Part shown: piece by piece, positions 39,301-48,075 of the stretch
Position numbering within the stretch: the first letter of the stretch is position 1
Layout: each line of letters begins with the position of its first letter
NCBI RefSeq assembly: GCF_039955095.1
Contig: NZ_CP154878.1
Location: 1-64,000 of the forward strand
Reading direction: 5' to 3'
Origin: Limosilactobacillus sp. WILCCON 0051
Lineage (GTDB): Bacteria; Bacillota; Bacilli; Lactobacillales; Lactobacillaceae
DNA: 64,000 bases
Notes under the pieces: generated by a model
Databases searched by the model: none
What the model was told of the DNA's origin: nothing
What the model saw: the letters and a program-made list of their open reading frames with translations, nothing else
Made by a program: the position numbers and the translations under genes

Positions 39301-40056
39301 ATGGACTTGAGCGATCAAGGGCAGCAGAGCTTTGCGCCTTTGATCTATCCGCTTGATCATGGTCACAAGGTCTATCTGCGTGGCCGGATCGACCGGATTG
39401 ATTCCGTTGAGCTGAATCAGGAGCCTTATTTGATGGTGGTTGACTATAAATCCGGCAATCAGCAGTTTAATCTGGTCGAGGCCTATGATGGCTTGGCACT
39501 GCAGATGCTGTCATATCTAAACAGCCTCAGCCACCAGCTCAAGCTGAATCAGCAGTCGGCCAAGATCGCCGGGGCTTTGTACCTGCACCTGCAGAATCCC
39601 GTCTTTAAATGGGAGGATCTCAGCGGCAGTCTGGCATCTGAAGAATTAAAGAGTCATCGCTATCGAGGGGTCCTGCTGAACGATCGGCAATTGCTGAATG
39701 ATCTGGATCAGGGCTTTGACAATTTCAAACCGCAGATTCTGAGCCTGCGCGCCTTTAAGAACGGCAACATCAAGGCCAACAGCGGCATGGCACTGGTTGA
39801 TGAATCACAGCTGGCCGCTCTTTTACAGCGTAATCAGGAACGCATCGTCAACGCGGCGACGCAGATTTTTGCGGGGGACACGTCTTTGCGCCCATATCGG
39901 CTTGATAAGCGCGACGGCCTGCAATACAGCGACTATCAAGACATCTACCGCTTTGACCCAATGCTGGATCAAAAGAACTATCGCGACATTCTGCTAACCG
40001 AGCGCGACGTACAGGAAAAGCTGAAACAAGAATCACAGGGGGAAAAACATGAGTGA
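36343..40056 (+). CDS. rexB: ATP-dependent helicase/nuclease subunit RexB (AddB type)
   Basis: Nuclease subunit that processes double-strand breaks with RexA, the AddAB/RecBCD equivalent in lactobacilli. 1237 residues. The N-terminal helicase-like part has a degenerate Walker A (LGTAAYDHQAGLL) with no GKT/S, as is normal for RexB. The C-terminal nuclease has LRGRIDRID and MVVDYKSG (near residue 1040) with catalytic D and K. The segment that carries the iron-sulfur cysteines in AddB reads GLQYSDYQDIYRFD here (near 1192), with no Cys. Overlaps rexA by 8 bp. Confidence 0.93.
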   Translation: MSSLKFILGTAAYDHQAGLLAELKQQLAADPKGEFFYLVPNHIKFATEIEVLNRLKNTAEQDPDQPYAQMKVQVLSFSRLAWYLLRDTPAFQAPRLSPTGLTMLTAQIVNQHQNEMQMFAGEIKRPGFIKELTQQLTELQTARIAPTDYAAIMERAQTWAKDNHQILDDVWQAKLKVIFLVYGEFVKALGDYQDISQIDALLVKYLQQKDLSHAYFYLDRFSQFTARELQIVQALIKNAQATTIALVLDRPYQNQLPDEHNLFYESGRQYYRLSKFAKQTPGVKQLADVMADQPRVTADLQVLDRVLAAQAQMLNELPSAPLQDSQSIQFFTAPNRVAELNLIAAKIRQLVSTGKYRYRDFLILTRHLDGYATMLESVFKAHEVPIFNDLERLMNNHPLVNLIEALFKVYQRHFATSDVMHLLKTGLLIPQKMHDDLGRPVTRKYFQKAVYQTENWCLQYGRTGDDWLSSQQWHFDPNVDAEELRHHPDMQKRDQYASAPLNVVKDYVSGLQKFFSQLDQAENGAAAAKALYGFLVNAGVVKRLEEWSLADSRSDLARAQEPQQVWQVFCNLLDEYVQILGQQQPFLIDEFADLLMAGFEAAQYSQIPSTLDQVVISETGIVQTTTRKVVFMMGATSDVMPEAKSATGLLSDPDRELLNACLDDEQFLPASGVEKMSNEPFLNYLGFMSGRQRLIISAPQIGNDEKPLGMSPYMIDLAMAFDCWDADKKRLKDDLPFMAQPQDTATAAWPFVSAPFAVLGTLMQVKRQALDDHQPLGAAWNFLSELMAQKVKRYDWTAQSLDYTNETMPLPADLAERLYGQWDPEALDARTQALQNGERPGEIAPALQHDTLYASISQLQDYYRNPYEYFLKYGLRIQKREELEISADKSGTFFHDSLDRFMRLLSEQGLTLSQLTDDQLQRLTHQAMAWAFDQQPQLIQLTQNYQRLAFRKRQLERLVETMTKVLRDQSKLTRAKNVVTEQKFGVMDLSDQGQQSFAPLIYPLDHGHKVYLRGRIDRIDSVELNQEPYLMVVDYKSGNQQFNLVEAYDGLALQMLSYLNSLSHQLKLNQQSAKIAGALYLHLQNPVFKWEDLSGSLASEELKSHRYRGVLLNDRQLLNDLDQGFDNFKPQILSLRAFKNGNIKANSGMALVDESQLAALLQRNQERIVNAATQIFAGDTSLRPYRLDKRDGLQYSDYQDIYRFDPMLDQKNYRDILLTERDVQEKLKQESQGEKHE

Positions 40057-43000
40057 TACCAGGTTTACGCCACAGCAGCAGCGCGCCATTGATGCCAGAA
40101 CCCATGATATTTTGGTGTCGGCATCGGCTGGCGCGGGGAAGACGACGGTGTTGGTTGACCGCGTTATCAAAATGCTGAAAGAAGATCCCAATCTCAACAT
40201 CGATCAGCTGCTGATGGTTACTTTTACCAACGAAGCCGCCGACAACATGCGCGAGCGGATTCGGCGGCGTTTGGAAAAAGAGGCCAACAACCGTCATCTG
40301 CGTGATCAGATCAACCGGCTGGCGATTGCCCACATCAGTACGATTCATGCCTTTTGCCAACAGCTGATCAAGCGCTACTACTACTTGATTGATCTGGACC
40401 CACAGTTTCGCCTGCTGACTGATGAAACCGAGACGACGCTTCTGCAAGATCAGGTCTGGGATGATCTTAGAGAAGAACTGTATGCCAGAGACGCACTGAT
40501 TGAGGATCCCAGTCAGCGACCATTTGAGCGGCTGGTGATGAACTTTGTCAATGACCGCAGCGATGACGCACTGAGCGATATCGTGATGGAACTGGATCGA
40601 GTTGCCAACGCGCAGGCCGACCCGCATGCCTGGCTTTGGCAACTGCCTAAATTATATGAGTTGAACGATGAAGAGCTGACCAAGTCGAACTTTTACCAAA
40701 AACAGCTGCTGCCGGTACTGCAGCGTGAACTAAAGCAGATTCATGCCGATTTTGTCACGCTGACTCATCAGGCTCAGGCAGCTGACTTGACGACGACTTC
40801 GCAGATGCTGGCTGACGATGCCGAGCGGGTAGAGCAGCTGCTGAAACTGGCCGAAACCGGTACTTGGGAAGCAATCAGCGCTCAACTGACCAAAAAAATG
40901 TTTCCAACGATCAAAGGCCGGCCCAAAAAAGATGAAACGGCTGCATTGGCGGCATACGATGCAATCAAGGATTCACGCAACGAGCTGCGCGAACAGATTC
41001 AAAGCCTGCATGATCACTACTTTATGGATGCCAAGCTGCTGGTCAAGCTGTCGGCAGGGGCCAAGCAAGTCGTTGATGAGTTGGTTCAGGTAGCCTGGCA
41101 GTACCGCAAAAACTATCAGCAGATCAAGCTGCAGCGGCACCTGCTTGATTTTTCCGATTTAGAGCACTATGCCTACCAGATTCTGACGGTTGACACGAAT
41201 GCCGGCAAGCAGACCTTAAAGAATCTGCAGCGGCACTATCGGGAAATTATGATTGACGAGTATCAAGACACCAATCCGCTGCAGGAAAAGATCCTCCAGC
41301 AGCTTCATGATCCAAGCGTCAACCGGCTGTTTATGGTTGGCGACGTCAAGCAGTCGATCTATCGGTTCCGGCAGGCTGACCCGACGATGTTTCTGCATAA
41401 ATATGAAACGTTTGTCAGCGAGGATCAGCTGCAGCCAGATTCGCCAGGCGAGCTGATCAATCTGGCTGAAAACTTCCGCTCCATGCCTAACGTAACCGAT
41501 TTTACCAACCTGCTGTTCAGTCAGCTGATGGATCATCAAGTTGGCGAGATGGACTATGATGAGGCCGCTCATTTGAAATTTGCCGCAAAATGGTATCCTA
41601 AAGAGCAGGTCAAGCCAGTTGAGGTGATGCTCTATGATGCCAATGCTGAGGACAATGACGCCAATGCCAGTCATGAGGCTGATCGTCAGTCAGGCGAGCT
41701 GCGGATGGTCGGCATGCGGATTCGCCAAATGCTGGACAATCATGAACAGATTTTTGATCCTGACGCTCCTGATGGTCATCGTGACATCAAGCCAGGCGAT
41801 ATCGTGCTCTTGGAACGGGCCAAGTCAATCAACAACACGCTGGTCAACGAGTTTGCATCATTAAATATTCCATTGACCGTTCATGGCGTGGAAAACTACT
41901 TTAAGTCGACCGAGGTGCGGACGATCGTTTCATTGTTGAAGATTATCGACAATCCATACCAAGACATTCCGCTGGTTGCCGTTCTGCGCTCGCCAATCGT
42001 TGGGCTGACGGAACCGGAAATGGCCTATCTGCGCATCAATGACCGGCATGATCAGTATTTCCAGGCATTGGAGCGTTTTGTGACAACCTACCATGACTTA
42101 AAGCTGCCTGATGATCATCCGTATGGCATTGACCTAGCGGCGCTGCATCAAAAGACGGCCCGCTTTTTGGACCAGCTGCATGAGTTTCATAACATTGCCC
42201 AGCGCCGTTCATTGGTTGAATTGATTTGGACGATCTATCAAGAAACGGGCTATCTGGACTATGTGGCCGGCATGCCCGGGGGACAGCAGCGGCAGGCCAA
42301 TCTGCATGCCTTGTATGAACGAGCGCACGGCTATGAGGAAAGCAGCTTTAAAGGACTTTATCAATTCATTCGATTTGTCGAACGCATGCAAAAACGCAAT
42401 CAGGATCTTGGCGAGGCTCCCGCACAGCTTGCCAGTGATACCGTAAACGTCATGACGATCCATGGTGCCAAGGGGCTGGAATTTCCCGTGGTCTTTTTGA
42501 TCGACACGGCGCATGGCTTTAAGGATGAAAACGGCAAGGCGATTATTGATGCCAACGCGGGTTTGGGAATCAAGTATCTTGGCCAGGCCGCGGATCAGGC
42601 GCCTGACGCACTGCCGCAGATTCTCTATGACCTGCCGCAGCGCAACCTGATTATTGAAGCCCAAAGAGCCAGCAGCCGGGCAGAGGATCTGCGGGTCTTG
42701 TACGTTGCCTTGACGCGGGCTCAGCAGCGTTTGATCATTACAGGTTCAGTCAATGAAAACAAAGAAGGTACCGGCCGCTCAGGGTTGAAGCAGGCTGCCA
42801 AGACTTGGCAAAAGGCCCTGCAGAGCAGTACTGCCGTTATTGGTTCTCAAGCTCGGCTTAATGCCCATTCGCTTTTGGATTGGATCGGCATGGGAATGGT
42901 GCGGGCAGCTGATTTTGACCTGGCTGATCTGGGGATGGAGGCAAACGATGATGAAGCCGCCTGGCAGACCAGCGCAGGCGATTTCTTTGCCCAGCGCTAT

Positions 43001-43882
43001 AACCAGACGCAGGTTCAAAAACAGCTTGATGATCTGGCGGCGCAGCGTGGTAAACAGGCTAAGGAGACGACCGCGCCGGCAACCCAGCTGACGCCTAACC
43101 AGCAGCAGGCCTTTAAGCAGGTCGTGGAAATGGAATATCCGCATCCTGAAGCAGTGTTGACGACGGCCTACCAAGCAGTCAGCGACATCAAGCAGCTGTT
43201 TGCCGTCCAGGACCCTGATGATCGTGAAATGGGCCGGCTGACGTTTGATCAGCAGCAGGTCAAGACAAGCGGCTGGTACCGCAGCGATGATTTTGCCCAG
43301 CCTAAGTTTATGACGACTCAAAAACATCAGCCCTCGGCCACTGAGATCGGAACGGCAACGCACCTGGTCTTTCAAAAACTGGATCTGAGCAGTGGTAAGG
43401 TCGATGCCAAACTGGTCAGCCAAACGATCGCTCAACTAAGAATGGATCAGTTGCTAGGCAGCGATGAACTGGCCGATGCCATTGACGTTGATGGCATCGT
43501 GGCCTTTTATCAAACCGAACTGGGTCGGCAGATTTTGACGCATGCGGTCAGTCTGCGGCGTGAGGCTCCTTTTTCAATGCTGATCAATGCCGCCCAGCTC
43601 TTTAAGAATCTGGCAGATGAAAAAGAGGATGCTCCCGTATTGATTCACGGGATTATCGACGGTTATTTTGTCGGTGATGATGGTTTGGAACTGTTTGACT
43701 ATAAGACCGACCATGTTGATCAATCAACGGCAGCGCTTAAGGAACGTTCTGAACAGCGCATCGTTGATCGTTATAGCGGGCAGCTGAACCTGTACGCCGG
43801 CGCGCTGCAGAATGTCGAAGGGCAAAAGGTTGCGCATCGGTGGCTGTATTTGGTGGCTACGCGAGAATTAAAAGAGATCTAA
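40049..43882 (+). CDS. rexA: ATP-dependent helicase/nuclease subunit RexA (AddA type)
   Basis: UvrD-type 3'-5' helicase plus nuclease. 1277 residues. Q motif FTPQQQRAIDAR, Walker A VSASAGAGKTTVLVDRVI (near residue 25-40), motif II IDEYQDTNPLQ (near 402), GDVKQSIYRFRQADP, VMTIHGAKGLEFPVVFLID and VLYVALTRAQQRLIITG. The C-terminal nuclease has HGIIDGYF and LFDYKTDHV (catalytic D and K). Both active centres look intact. Shares a transcript with rexB. Confidence 0.95.
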   Translation: MSDTRFTPQQQRAIDARTHDILVSASAGAGKTTVLVDRVIKMLKEDPNLNIDQLLMVTFTNEAADNMRERIRRRLEKEANNRHLRDQINRLAIAHISTIHAFCQQLIKRYYYLIDLDPQFRLLTDETETTLLQDQVWDDLREELYARDALIEDPSQRPFERLVMNFVNDRSDDALSDIVMELDRVANAQADPHAWLWQLPKLYELNDEELTKSNFYQKQLLPVLQRELKQIHADFVTLTHQAQAADLTTTSQMLADDAERVEQLLKLAETGTWEAISAQLTKKMFPTIKGRPKKDETAALAAYDAIKDSRNELREQIQSLHDHYFMDAKLLVKLSAGAKQVVDELVQVAWQYRKNYQQIKLQRHLLDFSDLEHYAYQILTVDTNAGKQTLKNLQRHYREIMIDEYQDTNPLQEKILQQLHDPSVNRLFMVGDVKQSIYRFRQADPTMFLHKYETFVSEDQLQPDSPGELINLAENFRSMPNVTDFTNLLFSQLMDHQVGEMDYDEAAHLKFAAKWYPKEQVKPVEVMLYDANAEDNDANASHEADRQSGELRMVGMRIRQMLDNHEQIFDPDAPDGHRDIKPGDIVLLERAKSINNTLVNEFASLNIPLTVHGVENYFKSTEVRTIVSLLKIIDNPYQDIPLVAVLRSPIVGLTEPEMAYLRINDRHDQYFQALERFVTTYHDLKLPDDHPYGIDLAALHQKTARFLDQLHEFHNIAQRRSLVELIWTIYQETGYLDYVAGMPGGQQRQANLHALYERAHGYEESSFKGLYQFIRFVERMQKRNQDLGEAPAQLASDTVNVMTIHGAKGLEFPVVFLIDTAHGFKDENGKAIIDANAGLGIKYLGQAADQAPDALPQILYDLPQRNLIIEAQRASSRAEDLRVLYVALTRAQQRLIITGSVNENKEGTGRSGLKQAAKTWQKALQSSTAVIGSQARLNAHSLLDWIGMGMVRAADFDLADLGMEANDDEAAWQTSAGDFFAQRYNQTQVQKQLDDLAAQRGKQAKETTAPATQLTPNQQQAFKQVVEMEYPHPEAVLTTAYQAVSDIKQLFAVQDPDDREMGRLTFDQQQVKTSGWYRSDDFAQPKFMTTQKHQPSATEIGTATHLVFQKLDLSSGKVDAKLVSQTIAQLRMDQLLGSDELADAIDVDGIVAFYQTELGRQILTHAVSLRREAPFSMLINAAQLFKNLADEKEDAPVLIHGIIDGYFVGDDGLELFDYKTDHVDQSTAALKERSEQRIVDRYSGQLNLYAGALQNVEGQKVAHRWLYLVATRELKEI

Positions 43883-43883
43883 A

Positions 43884-43916
43884 AAATGGGACTCGGTTGC
43901 TGCCGAGTCCCATTTT
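43884..43916. terminator. Bidirectional terminator rexA / response regulator
   Basis: Perfect stem AAATGGGACTCGG / CCGAGTCCCATTT between two convergent genes, with A and T tracts on the two sides; serves both. Confidence 0.88.
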
Positions 43917-43918
43917 GA

Positions 43919-44761
43919 CTATTTTTCAATAATGCTTTCCTGCAGCAGACCGTCAAAAAAGTGCTGCAGTGAGATCTGGCCGCCATTGTTTTGAACGCCT
44001 TTAAGCTTGAGTACTTCATTATGCACGTTTTTGTAGCCGAAAAGGTTGTTGGCATATTCCATTAAGATCTCATTTTCCGGATAGTCCAAGAACATGTTGC
44101 CAAGATTATTGAGACCGACCTTTAAAGCCCGCCGAATTCTTTGAAAGACGATTTTTTTGGTGTGCGCGTCAAAATGCAGCACGCTGGCAAAATCAATGTC
44201 GTTGAAGCCCAGCTTTTGATCCACCATTAATGAAATAATACGAATGATGTCTTGGCAGCCGGTTTCTGCCGTGATGCCCAAAAAGCGCAGAATTGATTTG
44301 ATGCGGTCAACCTGCTGCCGCTGTTGAGACTGCGGCAGATGATAGGGGGCGCTGCTGCCAACCAGCTCAAAGATGCGGTTGAGCTTATCGGTCATCAGCG
44401 TATAACCGGCAATGAGTCGAATAATATGCTTGGTTTCGGCCAGGTTGATTGGCTTTTCTAAGAAGAAGTCAATGCCAGCCTGGTAGGCAGCGGTCCGCGT
44501 CTTGGCATCGCTTACTGAAGACATCATGATAAAATGCGGTTGACTGTTGGCGGCTTTAAGCTTCTCAATCAGCTGAATTCCTGACATTACTGGCATGCCA
44601 TAGTCGACCAGCATGATGTCGACGCGCAGTCTTAAAAGATCATCATAGGCCTGCTGAGGATTATCAGCGACCCCAACGATTGAATTATTAAAGTCGTTTT
44701 CAATCAAATCGCTAAGCAGATCAATGGTATCCGGATCATCGTCAGCAATGTAAAAATTCAT
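43919..44761 (-). CDS. Response regulator with YcbB/GlnL-type output domain (orphan)
   Basis: 280 residues. Receiver domain (1-120) with acidic pair DDD (8-10), phospho-acceptor Asp in IMLVDYGMPVMSG (near 54), Ser in MMSSVSD and Lys in FLEKP. The output half resembles the YcbB DNA-binding domain of B. subtilis GlnL (LRFLGITAETGCQDIIRIISLM and the C-terminal NEILMEYANNLFGYKN). An open frame extends upstream to 45058, but the ATG at 44761 has a perfect AGGAGGT and the receiver fold starts there. No histidine kinase gene is adjacent. Divergent from arcB. Confidence 0.8.
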   Translation of the reverse strand: MNFYIADDDPDTIDLLSDLIENDFNNSIVGVADNPQQAYDDLLRLRVDIMLVDYGMPVMSGIQLIEKLKAANSQPHFIMMSSVSDAKTRTAAYQAGIDFFLEKPINLAETKHIIRLIAGYTLMTDKLNRIFELVGSSAPYHLPQSQQRQQVDRIKSILRFLGITAETGCQDIIRIISLMVDQKLGFNDIDFASVLHFDAHTKKIVFQRIRRALKVGLNNLGNMFLDYPENEILMEYANNLFGYKNVHNEVLKLKGVQNNGGQISLQHFFDGLLQESIIEK

Positions 44762-44880
44762 AAAAATACCTCCTAAAGCATAAACGTTCTCAAATTGAAG
44801 TTTTTGGAAACTTTTTGATGCTTCTTGAATTTTAACATTTTTATTTAACCAGCAACATCCCTTTTTGAGCGGTGATGTTT

Positions 44881-44901
44881 TATGCACCGATTTAATGCAT
44901 A
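44881..44901. promoter_or_regulatory. Inverted repeat TATGCA-N9-TGCATA upstream of arcB
   Basis: Exact 6-bp arms at 44881-44886 and 44896-44901 in the divergent region between the response regulator and arcB. Possibly a regulator binding site. The arms match the core of hairpin H5 in the intergenic repeats, probably by chance. Confidence 0.35.
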
Positions 44902-44907
44902 TTCCTA

Positions 44908-44922
44908 AGATAGCGTTTACAT
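44908..44922 (-). promoter_or_regulatory. cre site (CcpA) upstream of arcB, distal
   Basis: On the minus strand ATGTAAACGCTATCT fits WTGNAANCGNWNNCW at every fixed position. It lies about 130 bp before arcB and about 147 bp before the response-regulator start, so it could serve either gene. Confidence 0.65.
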
Positions 44923-44999
44923 TCCTTGATATATCAAGATTAAGATAACCTAAAAAATAAATTTTTCTTTTGAAGTATTTTGAATCAATGTGAAGATTG

Positions 45000-45019
45000 T
45001 TGAAAACGGTTTCTATGAT
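45000..45019 (+). promoter_or_regulatory. arcB promoter -10 overlapped by a cre site
   Basis: TTGAAAACGGTTTCT (45000-45014) fits the cre consensus WTGNAANCGNWNNCW at every fixed position. It overlaps by one base a -10 TATGAT (45014-45019). CcpA bound here would block RNA polymerase, predicting glucose repression of arcBC. The -35 is weak. Confidence 0.7.
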
Positions 45020-45051
45020 AGAGACTGTAATTAAGAAGGAGGAACTTAAAA

Positions 45052-46053
45052 ATGTCATTTAACTTACGTAACCGCAGTTTCTTAACCCTGGCTGACTTTA
45101 ACACCCGTGAAATGGAATACATGCTGAACTTGGCTGAAGATCTGAAGAAGGCTAAGTACACGGGCAACGAAGCTAAGCGTCTGGAAGGCAAGAACATTGC
45201 CCTGATTTTTGAAAAGAGTTCTACTCGTACTCGTTGTTCATTTGAAGTTGGTGCCAAAGACGAAGGTGCTCACGTAACCTACCTTGGCCCATCTGGCTCT
45301 CACATTGGCCACAAGGAATCCGTTAAGGACACGGCCCGCGTATTGGGTGGCATGTTCGATGGTATCGAATACCGTGGCTTCTCACAACGCAACGTTGAAA
45401 TCCTGGCTAAGTACTCTGGTGTGCCAGTTTGGAACGGTCTGACTGACGAAGACCACCCAACCCAAGTTCTGGCCGACTTCCTGACTGCTAAGGAAGTTCT
45501 GAAGAAGAACTACCAAGACATCAAGTTCGCCTTTGTTGGTGACGGTCAAGACAACGTATCCAACGCTCTGATGCTGGGTGCCGCTGTTATGGGTATGGAA
45601 TACCACGTCGTAACTCCTAAGGAACTTGAACCAACCAAGGAAACGCTGGACAAGGCTAACGAGATTGCCAAGAAGACCGGTGCCAAGATTGTCGTAACCA
45701 ACGACATCAAGGAAGGTGTCAAGGGCATGGACGTTATCTACGCTGACGTTTGGGTATCCATGGGTGAATCCGACGACATGTGGGAAAAGCGGATCAAGCT
45801 GCTGAAGCCATACCAAGTAACGATGGACGTTATGAAGGCTACTGAAAATCCTAACGTTATCTTTGAACACTGCCTGCCTGCATTCCACAACCTGGACACT
45901 GAAGTGGGCCGTGAAATCGAAAAGAAGTTTGGCCTTAAGGAAATGGAAGTTACTGACGAAGTCTTCGAAAGCGAACACTCCGTTGTCTTCCGTGAAGCTG
46001 AAAACCGGATGCACACCATCAAAGCCGTTATGGTTGCCACTCTTGGTGAATAA
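45052..46053 (+). CDS. arcB: Ornithine carbamoyltransferase (catabolic type)
   Basis: Interconverts citrulline and carbamoyl phosphate plus ornithine. 333 residues. Carbamoyl-phosphate loop [12 protein letters not shown] (near 56), [26 protein letters not shown] for ornithine binding and HCLPAFHN with the catalytic Cys. Pairing with arcC and the cre sites favours the arginine deiminase pathway role over biosynthetic ArgF, but with argG/argH present both roles are possible. No arcA is in the window. Codons are strongly biased (CTG, AAC, AAG, GGT), indicating high expression. RBS AAGGAGG. Confidence 0.93.
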   Translation: MSFNLRNRSFLTLADFNTREMEYMLNLAEDLKKAKYTGNEAKRLEGKNIALIFEKSSTRTRCSFEVGAKDEGAHVTYLGPSGSHIGHKESVKDTARVLGGMFDGIEYRGFSQRNVEILAKYSGVPVWNGLTDEDHPTQVLADFLTAKEVLKKNYQDIKFAFVGDGQDNVSNALMLGAAVMGMEYHVVTPKELEPTKETLDKANEIAKKTGAKIVVTNDIKEGVKGMDVIYADVWVSMGESDDMWEKRIKLLKPYQVTMDVMKATENPNVIFEHCLPAFHNLDTEVGREIEKKFGLKEMEVTDEVFESEHSVVFREAENRMHTIKAVMVATLGE

Positions 46054-46102
46054 TTAAACATCCACATCATTAATTGATTCTATTACCGAGGGGGAACTGC
46101 AT

Positions 46103-47035
46103 ATGGCTAAAGTAGTAGTTGCATTAGGGGGCAATGCTTTAGGCAAGACACCTGAAGAACAGCTTGAATTGGTTAAGAACACGGCTTGGTCTTTGATCAG
46201 CCTGGTATCTTCAGGTAACCAAGTAGTTATCAGTCATGGGAATGGTCCACAGGTTGGGGCGATCAACCTGGGTATGAACTACGCCGCTGAAAATGGCAAG
46301 GCACCTGCCTTCCCATTCCCAGAATGTGGTGCGATGAGCCAAGGCTACATCGGCTACCACCTGCAGCAGAGTCTGCAAAACGAACTGCACCGTCGCTGGA
46401 TGAACAAGAACGTGGTTACGATGGTTACGCAAGTTGCCGTTGACCCAAAGGACCAGGCTTTTGAAAATCCAACGAAGCCAGTTGGTGATTTCTACACTAA
46501 GGAACAAGCCGAAGCAATCGAAAAGGAAAAAGGCTACACGTTTGTTGAAGACGCTGGCCGTGGCTATCGTCAAGTCGTTCCATCACCACTGCCAAAGCGG
46601 ATCTTGGAAATCGACAGTATCAACAAGCTGATTGAAGCCGGCGACCTGGTAATTGCAGGTGGCGGGGGCGGGGTTCCCGTTATCTTTACTGATGATGGTC
46701 TGCAAGGTGTGCCAGCCGTTATCGACAAGGACCGGACGAGTGCACTGCTGGCCGACAACATTGATGCCGACAAGCTGATCATTCTGACGGCGGTTGACTA
46801 TGTCTATGTTCACTACAACCAACCAGATCAAAAGACGCTGAAGAAATTAACGATTTCCGAAGCCAAGAAGTACATCGACGAAAAGGAATTCGCTGCCGGC
46901 AGTATGCTGCCTAAGATCGAAGCCTGCATGTCATTCGTTAAGGATCACCCAGACCGTGAAGCTATTATCACTTCACTGAGCGGTTTGAAGGATGCCTTGG
47001 CTGGCAAGCTGGGCACGGTTATCGTTGATGGCTAG
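46103..47035 (+). CDS. arcC: Carbamate kinase
   Basis: Makes ATP from carbamoyl phosphate and ADP, the energy-yielding step of arginine catabolism. 310 residues. [17 protein letters not shown] at the N-terminus, [32 protein letters not shown] and [13 protein letters not shown]. Starts 49 bp after arcB with GAGGGGG upstream and no terminator between them. Followed by an 11-bp GC-rich terminator. Confidence 0.95.
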   Translation: MAKVVVALGGNALGKTPEEQLELVKNTAWSLISLVSSGNQVVISHGNGPQVGAINLGMNYAAENGKAPAFPFPECGAMSQGYIGYHLQQSLQNELHRRWMNKNVVTMVTQVAVDPKDQAFENPTKPVGDFYTKEQAEAIEKEKGYTFVEDAGRGYRQVVPSPLPKRILEIDSINKLIEAGDLVIAGGGGGVPVIFTDDGLQGVPAVIDKDRTSALLADNIDADKLIILTAVDYVYVHYNQPDQKTLKKLTISEAKKYIDEKEFAAGSMLPKIEACMSFVKDHPDREAIITSLSGLKDALAGKLGTVIVDG

Positions 47036-47093
47036 TTCAAAATAACTCCTTAAATCCACTGACGTAAGTCTCCCAAGCATTAATACCAATAGC

Positions 47094-47131
47094 AAAAAGA
47101 GTCGTCTCGCAAAACGCGGGGCGACTTTTTT
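47094..47131 (+). terminator. Terminator of arcBC
   Basis: 11-bp stem AGTCGTCTCGC / GCGGGGCGACT (some G-U) with loop AAAAC and T6. Confidence 0.88.
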
Positions 47132-47508
47132 AGTGCTGCCAACTGGATTGATATCAAGGATTCAGCTCAATATATGTAAAATAGACGGCAAAGTGAAGAA
47201 AGAAATAGCAATTGGACTTGCTGATTGATGAGACCGGCGTCATCCGTTAATCAAGAGTCGCCGTGGCTGGCCGCGACTTAAGGCTTATCCAAAGCAATTA
47301 AATCCGTTCAATCTGAAAAGTGCAACAGTAATTAGAGAAGCCAGCTTCAATTTAGCCATTTATTAAAAACTCAAGAAGACATCAGTCATTGAGACGTCAC
47401 CGTTTAGCAATCTCAAAGACTTGCTGAACAGCAGCTATTGCCGATCAGAGCTCTGAGTTTGTGAAACAATTTAGACTTGGAGCGCTAGGATGGGCAAACG
47501 GAACCGAG

Positions 47509-47808
47509 ATTACCTACTATGCTCTGATTTTTGGCAGAAAGTAGGTCGCTGTATATTCAGCCAGCCTAACTTTACCTACTTTTAATGTTTTTTTTCTAAA
47601 TCGTAGGTAAAGATGTATATTTTAGAGCTGATTGGGCCAGACCGACTTTGTGAATTACCTACTATTGGGCGATTTTTATCAAATAGTAGGTAATGTTAGG
47701 GATCCCTAACTCGATATACATTGATTTTTACCTACTATGCATCGCTTTTTTTTAAAAAGTAGGTAATGATATTTTTGTCATAGATGATATGCAGGATTTT
47801 TTGCATAA
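47509..47808 (+). repeat. Multi-hairpin intergenic repeat, copy B
   Basis: Same orientation as copy A. H1 47509-47547 (right arm degenerate, GTAGGTCG), H2 47571-47611, H3 47654-47694 (ATTACCTACTATT / AATAGTAGGTAAT, intact), palindrome GTTAGGGATCCCTAAC 47695-47710, H4 47728-47766, H5 47788-47807 (shortened arms TATGCA / TGCATA). ATGTATAT (47613-47620) can pair with ATATACAT (47714-47721) across H3. From about H2 onward it is nearly identical to copy A. Confidence 0.9.
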
Positions 47809-48038
47809 CGGTCGCTAATCAAATAAGATTGCTGATTAGATGGGTGACGAGGCACGTGGCTGAATTACTTGCCACGATGCTCGCGTTAAGCTGCCTAAGT
47901 TGCTGATGAGTTTCGCAAAGATTGAGAAATTAACCATGGCTGCTTGGCGATTAAGAAACTGGCTGTCGTCATGCTGAGGCAGCAGCGGGCAAAGCACATG
48001 CCGATGCTGACCGCTGCCAGCGATTAAATTATTGCAGC

Positions 48039-48073
48039 AAAAAAGGATCAGCCTTGTCTGGACTGATCCTTTT
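48039..48073 (-). terminator. Terminator of guaC
   Basis: On the minus strand: AAAAGGATCAG / CTGATCCTTTT stem, 11-nt loop, T6 tail, just after the guaC stop. Confidence 0.88.
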
Positions 48074-48075
48074 GA

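Larger units (their letters stand above)
47036..48075. other. Gene-free 1-kb stretch holding repeat element copy B
   Basis: No ORF with a start, RBS and coding character is present. It holds the arcC terminator, about 370 bp without identified features, the multi-hairpin repeat (47509-47808), about 230 bp without features, and the guaC terminator. Both flanking genes point into it. Confidence 0.8.

Noticed and set aside
44881..44901. Link between the arcB upstream inverted repeat and hairpin H5 of the repeats
   Set aside because: Only the 6-bp TATGCA/TGCATA core is shared, spacing and surrounding sequence differ; chance is the simpler explanation.
44762..45058. N-terminal extension of the response regulator (open frame up to 45058)
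   Set aside because: The extension has no receiver-domain character, overlaps the arcB start and its promoter, and the ATG at 44761 has a perfect AGGAGGT.
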